A stretch of 14,498 nt of DNA from Candidatus Saccharimonadota bacterium (lineage in GTDB: Bacteria; Patescibacteria; Saccharimonadia; Saccharimonadales; Nanosyncoccaceae): assembly GCA_017429465.1 (NCBI GenBank), contig JAFROU010000056.1, forward strand, positions 1 to 14,498, read 5' to 3'. Shown piece after piece: positions 1-6,767 of the stretch. The position numbers and the translations under genes are program-made. Numbering within the stretch: the stretch's first letter is position 1; each line of letters starts with the position of its first letter. The notes beneath the pieces were generated by a model. The model worked only from the letters and a program-made list of their open reading frames with translations, was not told where the DNA came from and searched no databases.

Positions 1-294
1 CAGCGCCGCTACTAACGACTCTAAGAGTGGGATTTGCGCATAAAAATCATCCGGCGGCTTCACTCTTCCGGCCTTATATTCTGGGTAAATTTCTTTACGT
101 TTATGCGCAGAATTTCTTGCATCCCACGCTACTACCACCTTATCTGGGTTTAATCTTTTGACAATTTCCATCGCAATCGCCGCAAAACCATAGACACCGC
201 CAGTTGGCGTACCATCAGCACGCGATAAATTCCCCATCGCATAATAGCCCCTGTAGAATACTGATTTTCCATCAATTATTACTAGGGTTTTCAA
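1..294 (-). CDS. polA: DNA polymerase I, N-terminal 5'-3' exonuclease part (partial)
   Basis: Only the first 98 codons are present; the gene runs off the left edge. I translated it by hand from a TTG start: the protein opens with KTLVIIDGKSVFYRGYYAM, continues with TPTGGVYGFAAIAMEIVKRL, VVVAWDAR and IYPEYKAGRVKPPDDF. This is the flap-endonuclease-like 5'-3' exonuclease domain at the N-terminus of bacterial Pol I, which removes RNA primers and nicked strands in replication and repair. The metal-binding Asp in IIDG and the Asp of AWD are present. The TTG start shares bases with the TGA stop of the upstream kinase-like gene (TTGA), so translation is probably coupled. No separate Shine-Dalgarno site is evident. 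Whether the proofreading and polymerase domains follow cannot be seen here; a stand-alone exonuclease is the alternative. Confidence 0.85.
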   Translation of the reverse strand, partial: MKTLVIIDGKSVFYRGYYAMGNLSRADGTPTGGVYGFAAIAMEIVKRLNPDKVVVAWDARNSAHKRKEIYPEYKAGRVKPPDDFYAQIPLLESLVAAL

Positions 295-851
295 AACTCA
301 ATCTCCCTTAAAATATCATCTATTCGATCGTGCATCTCAGCAATCGTGCCATCATTTAAAATAAAGTAATCCGAAGCTACGATTGGACCGCCCTTCTCTA
401 GATTTTCAATTTCAGTTTTATCGCGCTCCTGCATTTCCTCTGTTGTAAATGGACGCACCGGACGCGTTGCTACTCTTTTATAACGAATTTTTTTGGTGGT
501 AAGAATGGCAATAAAAGTCATAATACCTGGAAATTCGTGTTTTAGAAGCTTGTATTCCGTCCAAGAATACACTCCATCTAGCACAATACGTTTTTGGCCA
601 GCATTAATCAGACCTTTTACTTCTTCAATCACCTGCTTCACGACCCAGTCCTTACCCTCTTTTTCCCTAATCATCTCTCTAAATTCGCGCTCATTATCTG
701 GAGTAATCTCAATTCCACGCTTTTCCATTTCTTTCAAAATCATCCCACCAAAATACACTTTCGGCACACCTTTTTCGGTCAAATAATCCACGGCAACACT
801 CTTACCGCTTCCCGCCATCCCCACAATTGCAATTATCTTTACATTATCCAT
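291..851 (-). CDS. P-loop nucleotide kinase-like ATPase (dephospho-CoA/NMP kinase-like)
   Basis: A 186-residue soluble protein. A Walker A motif GMAGSGKS sits at residues 11-18, right after a hydrophobic beta strand. It is followed by a segment with FGGMILKEMEKRGIE that resembles the NMP-binding part of adenylate, cytidylate and dephospho-CoA kinases. A mid-protein IVLDGVYSWTEY strand looks like the second core strand with its acidic residue, and RYKRVATRPVRP resembles the arginine-containing lid. The general fold family (AAA/NMP-kinase-like P-loop) is clear; the substrate is not. Dephospho-CoA kinase is a common label for such proteins, and the archaeal UPF0200 family looks similar. It is the first gene of an operon with polA downstream, overlapping by 4 bases. 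Its ATG lies 6 nt after an extended -10 element, so its mRNA is probably leaderless. Confidence 0.75.
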   Translation of the reverse strand: MDNVKIIAIVGMAGSGKSVAVDYLTEKGVPKVYFGGMILKEMEKRGIEITPDNEREFREMIREKEGKDWVVKQVIEEVKGLINAGQKRIVLDGVYSWTEYKLLKHEFPGIMTFIAILTTKKIRYKRVATRPVRPFTTEEMQERDKTEIENLEKGGPIVASDYFILNDGTIAEMHDRIDDILREIEF

Positions 852-857
852 GTTTTT

Positions 858-866
858 AGTATACCA
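858..866 (-). promoter_or_regulatory. Extended -10 promoter of the kinase-like gene/polA operon
   Basis: On the minus strand the sequence reads TGG-TATACT, an extended -10 element. The hexamer is followed by six bases (AAAAAC) and then the ATG at 851. No good -35 hexamer is visible. A start site about 7 nt after the hexamer would fall on the ATG, giving a leaderless message. Confidence 0.6.
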
Positions 867-887
867 CAGCCTCTATCTCACCCCTTA

Positions 888-916
888 TTGACTTTCAATC
901 AAATCTATGCTATAAT
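888..916 (+). promoter_or_regulatory. Near-consensus sigma-70 promoter of the small HTH gene
   Basis: TTGACT (888-893) and TATAAT (911-916) are separated by exactly 17 bases, and TGC precedes the -10 box (extended -10). Transcription would begin around 922-924, leaving a leader of about 60 nt before the TTG start at 985. It points away from the kinase-like gene, so 852-887 is a divergent intergenic region. Confidence 0.8.
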
Positions 917-971
917 AAAAAGACTGGAGGGACTATACCCTAGCACTTTAAAACTGGTGAATTCATTCTAT

Positions 972-976
972 GGAGG
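972..976 (+). promoter_or_regulatory. Ribosome binding site that decides the TTG start
   Basis: GGAGG at 972-976 lies 8 nt before a TTG at 985. An in-frame ATG at 970 overlaps this site and has no binding site of its own, so TTG 985 is the likely start. The same GGAGG-N8-TTG arrangement occurs at 13871-13886. Confidence 0.7.
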
Positions 977-984
977 AATACGTT

Positions 985-1314
985 TTGAGTTACGGAAAAA
1001 GCAAATATTACCTGAGACAGGATTACCTCACTGAAAGACAGCTGAATAAGCTGGACGGTCCAGTAAAGACCTTTTCCCTTGGGAAACCTCTTGACTGGGA
1101 AGAATACTCTCAACTGCCGGACGACCTGCGCAAACTTTATCTCGAAAAGCTCTGCGCAAAGCGTCACGCCACCGCCAAAATGATTGGCAAGATGCTTGGT
1201 CGGCCCGATGAGTTCGTGCAAACCGAGCTGAAACGCCTCAGCGTTTCTCCCAAAGCGACTACGTCGCCAGAGTATCGCGAGGAATTCGCTCGCTGGATAA
1301 AAGAAAAGTCCTAA
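985..1314 (+). CDS. Small helix-turn-helix protein resembling Firmicutes mobile-element regulators
   Basis: 109 residues from the TTG start (114 if ATG 970 is used). Residues about 38-86 run WEEYSQLPDDLRKLYLEKL followed by a predicted helix-turn-helix, HATAKMIGKMLGRPDEFVQTELKRLSV. From memory of the family, a WEEF-x-LPxDLxxEYL helix followed by IAxMxGVS..LxKLG is typical of small DNA-binding proteins carried by phages and conjugative elements of Firmicutes; this is recognition by pattern, not a search. No membrane segment is seen. The gene stands alone between its own promoter and terminator. A hand count over 1021-1320 gives about 51% G+C, higher than the flanking minus-strand genes look, and CTG, GCC and CGC codons are frequent, which fits acquisition by transfer. 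Its targets are unknown; autoregulation through the repeats at 926-959 is possible. Confidence 0.7.
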   Translation: MSYGKSKYYLRQDYLTERQLNKLDGPVKTFSLGKPLDWEEYSQLPDDLRKLYLEKLCAKRHATAKMIGKMLGRPDEFVQTELKRLSVSPKATTSPEYREEFARWIKEKS

Positions 1315-1349
1315 TCATGGCACTCTAGTCCCTCCTCTACACCAGTTTA

Positions 1350-1372
1350 GGCCGCGTTATGCGGCCTTTTTT
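1350..1372 (+). terminator. Rho-independent terminator of the small HTH gene
   Basis: GGCCGC (1350-1355), a 5-base loop and GCGGCC (1361-1366) are followed by six T residues (1367-1372). The T-run reaches the stop codon of the opposing lipid-kinase gene. Read on the minus strand there is no T-run after the hairpin, so it works mainly in the plus direction. Confidence 0.85.
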
Positions 1373-2267
1373 ATTTTGTCACGACTTTAATTGAAGTTTT
1401 AGCTTTAGAAATTTTTATTGTTTTAACAGTTTCAAACATTTTATATTCACCTTCGGCATGTAACTGGACTTTTGCTGGCTTATCAAACTCTAAGAAATCC
1501 TCTGTCGTTTCCTGTCCCGGTACGCCAAAGAGGATACTTCTTGCCATGAAAAAACAAAGTTTAAAAAAGTTTCTTAAATTCGCCACACCCTGTTTAAACG
1601 TCGCCTTATTAAAACTCCATCTACCGCCACGCATTACCTTAGCCACTGACTTACCGTTTATCGCTAAATAGTCGGTCTGTTTCTCATAAACCTTATCGTT
1701 CAGTCTAAAAGTCGGCAAAAAGACTTTCTTACGGTGTCTAAAATACCACTTAGCTAAATTAACAATTGAAAAAACTAATCCACCTTTTCCAGCCTTCAGT
1801 TTATTTCGCACTTCTTTTTTGTCAAACAGTGCTGCTGATTCCGCAAACATTCCCACTGTGATATATGCTCCCGCATAACGCCAGTGCTTACCATTTACTT
1901 CCGCTTCTAACGGATAAAACTGTCTCACTGTTCCGTTGACAACATCCTTCAGATTTTTACAACCTAAAGTCCTAGCTAAATCATTAAAATTACCATAACC
2001 AAGCACACTAAGAGCCACATCTTTTTTTGACAATGCTACGCTATTTAGACCAATCGTCGCTGTTCCATCACCACCGGCTGTCACTACTAGATCTCCATCT
2101 TCTAGAATCTTTGCTAACGCAACCGCATTATCATCAACATTGGTTGGTTTTATCTCATATTTACCAATCAAAAAACCCTTCAAATTACGGGCTGGTTCCA
2201 GCACCTCCTTTTCAACTCGTGCATGCTTTGATGAACGTGGATTATAGACAATTATTAGTCGGCGCAT
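1371..2267 (-). CDS. Diacylglycerol kinase-family lipid kinase
   Basis: 298 residues with the DAGK/sphingosine-kinase catalytic fold: an N-terminal VYNPRSS strand-loop (7-13), the nucleotide-binding GGDGT motif (65-69), and GYGNFNDLAR (90-99) where the family usually has GTGNDFAR. The C-terminal half is the beta-rich lid domain. Length is normal for YegS/DgkB-type soluble kinases. By family knowledge it phosphorylates a membrane lipid alcohol such as diacylglycerol, with ATP, at the inner membrane face; the actual substrate is not shown by sequence. It is the last gene of the dnaG-rpoD-pilin operon, starting 5 nt after the pilin stop with no clear Shine-Dalgarno site, so it probably relies on translational coupling. 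The GYGN variant is a mild departure from the family motif. Confidence 0.85.
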   Translation of the reverse strand: MRRLIIVYNPRSSKHARVEKEVLEPARNLKGFLIGKYEIKPTNVDDNAVALAKILEDGDLVVTAGGDGTATIGLNSVALSKKDVALSVLGYGNFNDLARTLGCKNLKDVVNGTVRQFYPLEAEVNGKHWRYAGAYITVGMFAESAALFDKKEVRNKLKAGKGGLVFSIVNLAKWYFRHRKKVFLPTFRLNDKVYEKQTDYLAINGKSVAKVMRGGRWSFNKATFKQGVANLRNFFKLCFFMARSILFGVPGQETTEDFLEFDKPAKVQLHAEGEYKMFETVKTIKISKAKTSIKVVTK

Positions 2268-2272
2268 AAGAA

Positions 2273-2665
2273 TTAGCTACCACCAAGAATGCCACCCGGG
2301 AGCAACCACTGTAGCAAGGCATACATTAGCGCATAGGCCACTAAACCAATCACAATCTCGATAATACGAGTTTTTGCCTTAGTCATCTGAGCTTCGTTTC
2401 CGCCTGCCGTCAGATATTGAATACCAACTACTACAAGACCAAGCACACCAAGCGTGCCCACGCCATAAGTTAGAACAGTTAAAACAATACCAAGAATATT
2501 TAGAATTCCTTCGCCATCACCACTATCACAGTACTGGCCACCTTCTCCTAAAATACTAGTGCTAACGCAATTATCACCGCCACCTGCATCAGCTGATACA
2601 TAGGCTGGAGCATTTAAACCGAACATCGCCACAATCGCGATTAAAGCTAAAATGATTTTTTTCAT
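2273..2665 (-). CDS. VirB2/TrbC-type (type IV secretion) pilin-like membrane protein
   Basis: 130 residues. An N-terminal signal peptide (MKK then a hydrophobic stretch, with likely cleavage after VSA, residue 25) precedes a short glycine-rich region holding two cysteines that could form a disulfide. Two membrane segments follow: about 54-80 with a LTAGGNEAQ turn, and about 100-122 (IIEIVIGLVAYALMYALLQWLL). This two-helix layout, with GIQYLTAGGNE-x-KAK between helices, matches the T4SS pilin family common in CPR genomes. An AGGAGGT ribosome binding site overlaps the rpoD stop and lies 5 nt before the ATG. No other secretion gene is in the window, so its role in a pilus or secretion machine is inferred. 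Co-transcription with rpoD suggests steady expression. Confidence 0.8.
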   Translation of the reverse strand: MKKIILALIAIVAMFGLNAPAYVSADAGGGDNCVSTSILGEGGQYCDSGDGEGILNILGIVLTVLTYGVGTLGVLGLVVVGIQYLTAGGNEAQMTKAKTRIIEIVIGLVAYALMYALLQWLLPGGILGGS

Positions 2666-2675
2666 CAGGTACCTC

Positions 2676-3650
2676 CTACCTCAAATATTCATGTAACTTT
2701 TTAGTATCTTTGTGCTTGCGCAATTTCGATAAAGCTTTAGCCTCAATTTGGCGAATACGTTCGCGAGTCACCGAGAATTCTGCACCAACTTCTTCAAGCG
2801 TATGAGGACGCCCGCCACCAATGCCAAAACGCATTTTGATTATTTTTTGTTCGCGATCAGAAAGTGTTGAAATAATCTCTGCAAGTTGTTCTTTCAAAAG
2901 CTGCGTAGCAGCCGAATCTTCTGGTGAATCGCGCTCTTCATCCTCAACAAAATCTCCTAATACAGAATCTTCATCGTCACCATCACGACCTACAGACGCA
3001 TCAAGCGAAGCAATATCTTGCTTTATGCGCATCACATAATCAACTTTTTCAGGCTCCATGTCGAGTGCTTTTGCGATTTCCTCATTTGATGGCTCGCGAT
3101 TTAACTCTTGAGTTAGTTTACGAGTAGTACGGAGAACCTTATTAATTGTCTCTACCATGTGCACTGGGATACGAATTGTACGTGCCTGATCAGCAATTGC
3201 ACGCGTGATCGCCTGACGAATCCACCAAGTTGCATAAGTCGAAAACTTAAAGCCTTTTTCTGGATCAAATTTTTCAACTGCACGAAGCAATCCAGTATTT
3301 CCCTCTTGAATCAAATCCAAAAAATCAAGTCCGCGGCCAGAATAACGTTTCGCGATTGAGACCACAAGACGCATGTTTGACTCAACCATTTTGTCCTTAG
3401 CTTTTTTGTCACCTTTAACAATTCGCGCAGCTAGATCTTGCTCTTCCTCTGGTGAAAGTAGTGGGATCTTACCGATTTCGCGCAAGTATAAGCGTACAGA
3501 ATCATCACTCGTTTGATCAACGTTGTCAACGTTAATTTCTAAATCTTCCTCAGAAAAATCCTCTTCCTCAGCAAGATCATCTTCTTCTGGCTCGCCACCA
3601 TCAATAACAACGCCAGCAGTCTTCAAAATATCATCTTTGTCTTCATCCAT
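2676..3650 (-). CDS. rpoD: RNA polymerase primary sigma factor (RpoD/SigA)
   Basis: 324 residues from ATG 3650; a TTG at 3686 would add 12 unlikely residues. After an acidic N-terminal stretch (in place of a full region 1.1), region 1.2 is [21 protein letters not shown]. Region 2 holds [26 protein letters not shown] and [20 protein letters not shown], for -10 recognition and DNA melting. Region 3 follows, and region 4.2 has the helix-turn-helix [19 protein letters not shown] that reads the -35. All regions are intact, so it is the housekeeping sigma. The strong -10 boxes in this window fit it. It follows dnaG by 32 nt, as in the classical macromolecular synthesis operon (rpsU is absent here). 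A TATACT box 8 nt before ATG 3650 may give it an additional internal start. Confidence 0.95.
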   Translation of the reverse strand: MDEDKDDILKTAGVVIDGGEPEEDDLAEEEDFSEEDLEINVDNVDQTSDDSVRLYLREIGKIPLLSPEEEQDLAARIVKGDKKAKDKMVESNMRLVVSIAKRYSGRGLDFLDLIQEGNTGLLRAVEKFDPEKGFKFSTYATWWIRQAITRAIADQARTIRIPVHMVETINKVLRTTRKLTQELNREPSNEEIAKALDMEPEKVDYVMRIKQDIASLDASVGRDGDDEDSVLGDFVEDEERDSPEDSAATQLLKEQLAEIISTLSDREQKIIKMRFGIGGGRPHTLEEVGAEFSVTRERIRQIEAKALSKLRKHKDTKKLHEYLR

Positions 3651-3658
3651 TATCCACA

Positions 3659-3668
3659 AGTATAAACA
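3659..3668 (-). promoter_or_regulatory. Possible internal -10 element for rpoD
   Basis: On the minus strand TGTT-TATACT ends 8 nt before ATG 3650, the same geometry as the leaderless promoters elsewhere in the window. The TG is one base further out than in a true extended -10. It lies just after the dnaG stop. It supports the ATG 3650 start but is not proven. Confidence 0.35.
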
Positions 3669-3682
3669 AAAAACGAAAAAAT

Positions 3683-5296
3683 TCAACCCTTCTGTAGGGC
3701 TACAATCTTCGCTAGTATCTCTGCAGTTTTTTCTTCATCATCTTCGTATTTTTGGAGCTCAGCGCTAAGTATTTCGATTTGCTGTTTTTTAAGTTCTACC
3801 ACTCTACGCGCTTTCAAATCTTCAACTTCCGTCTTTAGATCCTTTTCCGTCCAACCACTATACCAACGCTCGAATACCATTTCTAATTCGCCCAGTCTCA
3901 CTTCGTCAGTTGGAATTTCTAAATTAGAGTCAGTGCCAGTCAAACCACCATACACCATAACTGCCAGTAGTCTATCCTCAATACCTCTTAATTCTTCATT
4001 TTTAATCACCGTTTTGACATCTTTTAAATGCTTTTTCGAACCATCCTTTATTTTCTTCGCACGCAAGTCCTCCACTGTCACGTCCAACTTTTTTGCCACA
4101 ATCTGCTCATAGTGTTTTCGTTCAACTGCATCACTCACAAACTTAAGCAACTTCATCGCCATATCAGAATATTCGCGCTTACCAGCACCAGTTGATAAAT
4201 TTAACTTTTCCTCATATTTTTTTAACAAGAAATCCACGGCCGGCGTACGTTTTTCGACTGCCGCCTGCCAAAGTTCTGGACCTTTTTGAATCAACTCATC
4301 CGGATCCTTCGCCCCACCATAGTCCGAAATTACCGTCAAATTGATACCAAGATCTCCCGCCATCATAATCGCACGCTCCGTTGCGGCTACGCCAGCGTCA
4401 TCGCCATCATAAGCCAAACGAATATCAGATGTTAAATTGGATAATTGTTTCAAGTGCATTTCCGTCATTGCTGTACCGCTCGTTGCCACTGCTTCTTTTA
4501 CGCCAGCTTGATGTGAAGAAATCACATCCATGTTCCCTTCCACAATCACCACAAAATTATTCTTGCGAATAAACTCCTTCGCCTGTGCTAAACCAAAAAT
4601 AAATCTGCCCTTATTAAATAATAGTGTTTCTTGCGTATTCAAATATTTTGGTTCACTTTTATCTAACACTCGAGCCGTAAAGCCGATCACATTACCAGTC
4701 GTGTCCATAAATGGCACCATCATTCTACCCTTAAACATATCGTTATTATATTGGTTTAACAGCCCCGCATCTCTAAGCTCGTTGATCGAAAAGCCTTTTT
4801 TTGTCAAAAGATTAACTAAAACTTTTCCGCCTTTTGGCGAATAGCCAATTCTAAATTCCTTAACTGTATTACGATTCAAATTGCGTTTATAAAACACATA
4901 TTCACAAACGGATTTATTCTGTACTAAGCAGCCCTGATAATATTTACAAGCTAGTTCCAATGCTTCGCGTGCCCTGGCTTTTCGTTTTGTCACTTGACTA
5001 TCGCCGCCGGAATACTTAGACAAATCTACTCCGGCTTGCGCAGCCAGTTTTTCCATGGCCTCACGAAAAGTAATGCCCTCAACTTCCATCACAAAAGTAA
5101 AAATATCGCCGCCTTTATTAGCTGAAAAGTCATGCCAAATACCTTTTTCCGGTGACACCATAAACGAAGGGGTCTTATCTACGCCCCATGGTGAGCGTCC
5201 TTTAAAACTTCGCCCCGCACGCTTCAGTTCAATGTACTGACCCACCACATCTTCAATTGCGAGACGCGCTTTGATTTCCTCCTTCGCGTCATTCAT
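3683..5296 (-). CDS. dnaG: DNA primase DnaG, zinc ligands missing
   Basis: 537 residues from ATG 5296 ([12 protein letters not shown]); the longer reading to 5356 would run into the promoter. Domain order is standard: N-terminal CHC2-type domain (about 1-95), RNA polymerase core, TOPRIM with the catalytic Glu in VIVEGNMDV (E253) and metal-binding DGDDAG (297-302), then a divergent C-terminal helicase-binding part. It makes RNA primers for replication. The odd feature is the zinc domain. The fold-defining sequence is kept ([42 protein letters not shown]), but the Cys, His, Cys, Cys ligands are replaced by S35, G38, D56 and A59, with exact spacing conserved. It therefore probably binds no zinc. 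Gene order dnaG-rpoD is classical. Confidence 0.93.
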   Translation of the reverse strand: MNDAKEEIKARLAIEDVVGQYIELKRAGRSFKGRSPWGVDKTPSFMVSPEKGIWHDFSANKGGDIFTFVMEVEGITFREAMEKLAAQAGVDLSKYSGGDSQVTKRKARAREALELACKYYQGCLVQNKSVCEYVFYKRNLNRNTVKEFRIGYSPKGGKVLVNLLTKKGFSINELRDAGLLNQYNNDMFKGRMMVPFMDTTGNVIGFTARVLDKSEPKYLNTQETLLFNKGRFIFGLAQAKEFIRKNNFVVIVEGNMDVISSHQAGVKEAVATSGTAMTEMHLKQLSNLTSDIRLAYDGDDAGVAATERAIMMAGDLGINLTVISDYGGAKDPDELIQKGPELWQAAVEKRTPAVDFLLKKYEEKLNLSTGAGKREYSDMAMKLLKFVSDAVERKHYEQIVAKKLDVTVEDLRAKKIKDGSKKHLKDVKTVIKNEELRGIEDRLLAVMVYGGLTGTDSNLEIPTDEVRLGELEMVFERWYSGWTEKDLKTEVEDLKARRVVELKKQQIEILSAELQKYEDDEEKTAEILAKIVALQKG

Positions 5297-5302
5297 GCCT
5301 TT

Positions 5303-5311
5303 AGTATAACA
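5303..5311 (-). promoter_or_regulatory. Extended -10 promoter of the dnaG operon
   Basis: Minus strand TGT-TATACT, followed by six bases (AAAGGC) and ATG 5296. There is no recognisable -35. The predicted start site coincides with the ATG. It lies back to back with the plus-strand promoter at 5339-5347. Confidence 0.6.
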
Positions 5312-5338
5312 CAGGGAGAAATATTTTTTTCTGTTCTG

Positions 5339-5347
5339 TGCTATAAT
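5339..5347 (+). promoter_or_regulatory. Extended -10 promoter of the orphan membrane gene
   Basis: TGC-TATAAT with seven bases before ATG 5355. No convincing -35 is present. A start site 7 nt after the box would be at or one base before the ATG, hence a leaderless mRNA. Confidence 0.65.
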
Positions 5348-5354
5348 ATAAAAC

Positions 5355-5993
5355 ATGAACAGTATGGATTATCTCAACCAAATATCAGCACAAACTCGTT
5401 CTGTGCCTAATCCAAAAGCTGCCGCTGCCAATGCCCCAATTTTTTCACCAAAGATGCTTAAAATTCTAATTGGCGTAGCTGTTGTCACTGTCTTAATTAT
5501 CATTGTTGGAATGATTACTGGCGGAGGCGATAGCGGGGCAACCGAACTTGATAATCTTGCTCGCGTTGAACTACGTATGAACAACCTCAACACTGAAATT
5601 ACAAACTACAACAAATTTATTAAATCATCTAAAGTTCGTGCTATCGGTCTGTCATTTTCTAGCCTTCTTGCCAATACTATCCGTGATTTTGAAGCCGAAC
5701 TGGACGCTTCCTACGAATACGACGAAGACGAAATCAGCGCCACCGTTACCTCAGAAGAAGAAGCTCATAACACCGAACTCGATGACACACTCCTAGAAGC
5801 TCGCCTTAACGGCCTACTTGATGTAGCCTTCCCTAGGCAAATGAGCTATGAAATTGAATCGCTTCTAATCATCTATACTCAAGCTAGTAAAACTACTAAA
5901 AACGAAAAAATGATTAGCATCATGAATGAAGCTTCAAAGAGTCTTACTGTCCTTCACGATCAGTTCGACGAACTATTCGATGCCAATAAATAG
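5355..5993 (+). CDS. Single-pass membrane protein of unknown function
   Basis: 212 residues; I do not recognise the family. Residues 1-33 are polar, with a proline- and alanine-rich stretch. A strong membrane helix follows at about 34-54 (MLKILIGVAVVTVLIIIVGMI). The remainder is mostly helical and charged, with an acidic patch near 120-145 (EYDEDEISATVTSEEEAHNTELDD). With no signal-peptide cleavage site and KMLK just before the helix, the long C-terminal part is probably outside the cytoplasm by the positive-inside rule, but this is an inference. It sits divergently from dnaG across a 58-bp gap and directly before mscL, which has its own promoter at the end of this gene. Codon use and composition look like the neighbours, so it is probably a lineage-specific resident gene. 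Confidence 0.75.
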   Translation: MNSMDYLNQISAQTRSVPNPKAAAANAPIFSPKMLKILIGVAVVTVLIIIVGMITGGGDSGATELDNLARVELRMNNLNTEITNYNKFIKSSKVRAIGLSFSSLLANTIRDFEAELDASYEYDEDEISATVTSEEEAHNTELDDTLLEARLNGLLDVAFPRQMSYEIESLLIIYTQASKTTKNEKMISIMNEASKSLTVLHDQFDELFDANK

Positions 5994-6002
5994 TGTTATA
6001 AT
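5994..6002 (+). promoter_or_regulatory. Extended -10 promoter of mscL
   Basis: TGT-TATAAT begins at the base after the TAG stop of the preceding gene. Nine bases separate it from ATG 6012, predicting a leader of 0-3 nt. Only weak -35 candidates exist, inside the upstream coding sequence. Confidence 0.55.
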
Positions 6003-6011
6003 CAAGGTATT

Positions 6012-6473
6012 ATGGGAAAAGAAGAATCTAAAGCACCTCTTGCTGGGGCTAAAAAGAAGCAAGGCAAATTCATTAGTGAATTTAAAGAGTTCATCAATCG
6101 CGGCAACGTAGTCGACCTAGCAGTAGGCGTCATCATTGGCGGCGCTTTCAAAGCCATCGTTGACTCACTTGTCGCAGACATCATTATGCCAGTTGTTTCA
6201 CTCGTCGCTGGCGGGCTTGATTTTACCTCTCTTACCATCACGATTCCAAACTTCTTTGGCGGTGATGAAGCGGCCGTTATCGCCTACGGCAAATTCATTC
6301 AAAACGTTGTTAACTTCCTCATCGTCGCCTGGGCCATCTTTATCCTTGTTAAATTCATCAATCGACTTAACCGTCGTAAGCAACAAGAAGAAAAGAAAGC
6401 AGAAGTTAAGGAAGATCCAGAAGAAATCAAACTTCTCCGCGAAATTCGCGACTCCCTTAAGAAAAAGAAATAA
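6012..6473 (+). CDS. mscL: Large-conductance mechanosensitive channel MscL
   Basis: 153 residues. After a basic N-terminal tail comes the MscL signature: [42 protein letters not shown] (amphipathic helix and pore-lining first membrane helix, about 17-58). An extracellular loop (about 59-95) follows, then the second helix ([21 protein letters not shown], about 97-117) and the charged cytoplasmic helix that bundles in the pentamer ([17 protein letters not shown]). Such channels open under membrane tension and release solutes in osmotic downshock. The loop and the basic N-terminal extension make it slightly longer than the E. coli protein. The gene has its own promoter, and its terminator lies inside the 3' end of the opposing YjbR-like gene. 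Confidence 0.95.
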   Translation: MGKEESKAPLAGAKKKQGKFISEFKEFINRGNVVDLAVGVIIGGAFKAIVDSLVADIIMPVVSLVAGGLDFTSLTITIPNFFGGDEAAVIAYGKFIQNVVNFLIVAWAIFILVKFINRLNRRKQQEEKKAEVKEDPEEIKLLREIRDSLKKKK

Positions 6474-6767
6474 TTATTCTTTAGTTAAGTTATAACTTAA
6501 ACGGACGAGGTCATAGACCTCGTCTTTTTCTAATTGCCCGCTCATTACAATTTCAATTCCACCACGACCAAAATAACGTGATTCCATCACGGACTCATAT
6601 TTTTCACGCAAAAATCTACCTAACCCACTATCTGTGCGCACTTCAATCGTATTATTTCGAACTACCAAAAAAGCCTTTCCGTCTGGCACATAATAATAGG
6701 TATCACCCTTTTCAACTTTCGTTGTATAATCACCAATTCCAGTTACTTCATGAATGTCAAATACCAT
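6474..6767 (-). CDS. MmcQ/YjbR-like small protein
   Basis: 97 residues. The order of elements resembles the MmcQ/YjbR (DUF661) family: a beta-hairpin with GDTYYYVPDGKAFLVVRNNTIEVRT, then LGRFLREKYESVMESRYFGRGGIEIVM, then KDEVYDLVRLSYNL. In the family these correspond to the KVGGKMFAL strand, the LREQY-x-V helix and the terminal DEL-x-x-LIxxSYxLV helix. The family has a CyaY-like or double-wing fold and is sometimes called DNA-binding, but its function is not established. It overlaps orn by 25 nt and has GAGGA 6 nt before its ATG, which supports this start. Its 3' end doubles as the mscL terminator on the other strand. Confidence 0.55.
   Translation of the reverse strand: MVFDIHEVTGIGDYTTKVEKGDTYYYVPDGKAFLVVRNNTIEVRTDSGLGRFLREKYESVMESRYFGRGGIEIVMSGQLEKDEVYDLVRLSYNLTKE
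6485..6500. repeat. 16-bp perfect palindrome
   Basis: TTAAGTTATAACTTAA reads the same on both strands. It lies within the last codons of the YjbR-like gene, between the end of mscL and its terminator hairpin. It may be an AT-rich transcript-end structure or a protein site. Confidence 0.4.
6504..6529 (+). terminator. Rho-independent terminator of mscL, inside an opposing gene
   Basis: GACGAGGTC (6504-6512), loop ATA, GACCTCGTC (6516-6524), then five T residues. This is a perfect 9-bp stem with a T-run, 30 nt after the mscL stop, wholly within the coding sequence of the convergent YjbR-like gene. Confidence 0.8.

Larger units (their letters stand above)
926..1348 (+). repeat. Two long-range complementary pairs joining leader and 3' tail
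   Basis: GGAGGGACTA (926-935) is the reverse complement of TAGTCCCTCC (1326-1335). AAACTGGTG (951-959) is the reverse complement of CACCAGTTT (1340-1348). The order is X, Y, X', Y', so the two pairings cross (pseudoknot-like) and do not form a simple terminal inverted repeat. One pair lies in the leader and the other just after the stop codon. Confidence 0.6.

Noticed and set aside
970..984. ATG at 970 as the start of the HTH gene
   Set aside because: It overlaps the GGAGG site and has no binding site upstream; TTG 985 has ideal spacing.
594..1034. Plus-strand reading frames opposite the kinase-like gene and across the divergent promoters
   Set aside because: They are shadows of the minus-strand gene, cross its promoter, and resemble no protein family.
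926..1348. Terminal inverted repeats of a small mobile element
   Set aside because: The arms are in the order X, Y, X', Y'. True terminal repeats would be X, Y, Y', X'. No transposase or target-site duplication was seen.
923..1372. RNase P RNA at the HTH locus, because the crossed pairings resemble its P2/P4 topology
   Set aside because: The conserved GAGGAAAGTCC and ACAGAAA elements are absent, and the reading frame matches a recognisable HTH protein.
3651..3686. TTG 3686 as the rpoD start
   Set aside because: It adds 12 hydrophobic residues unlike sigma factors, and AAGGG directly abuts it; ATG 3650 fits the family and the nearby -10 box.
5297..5356. N-terminal extension of DnaG to 5356
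   Set aside because: The extension would be encoded by the promoter region; the primase family begins at [12 protein letters not shown].
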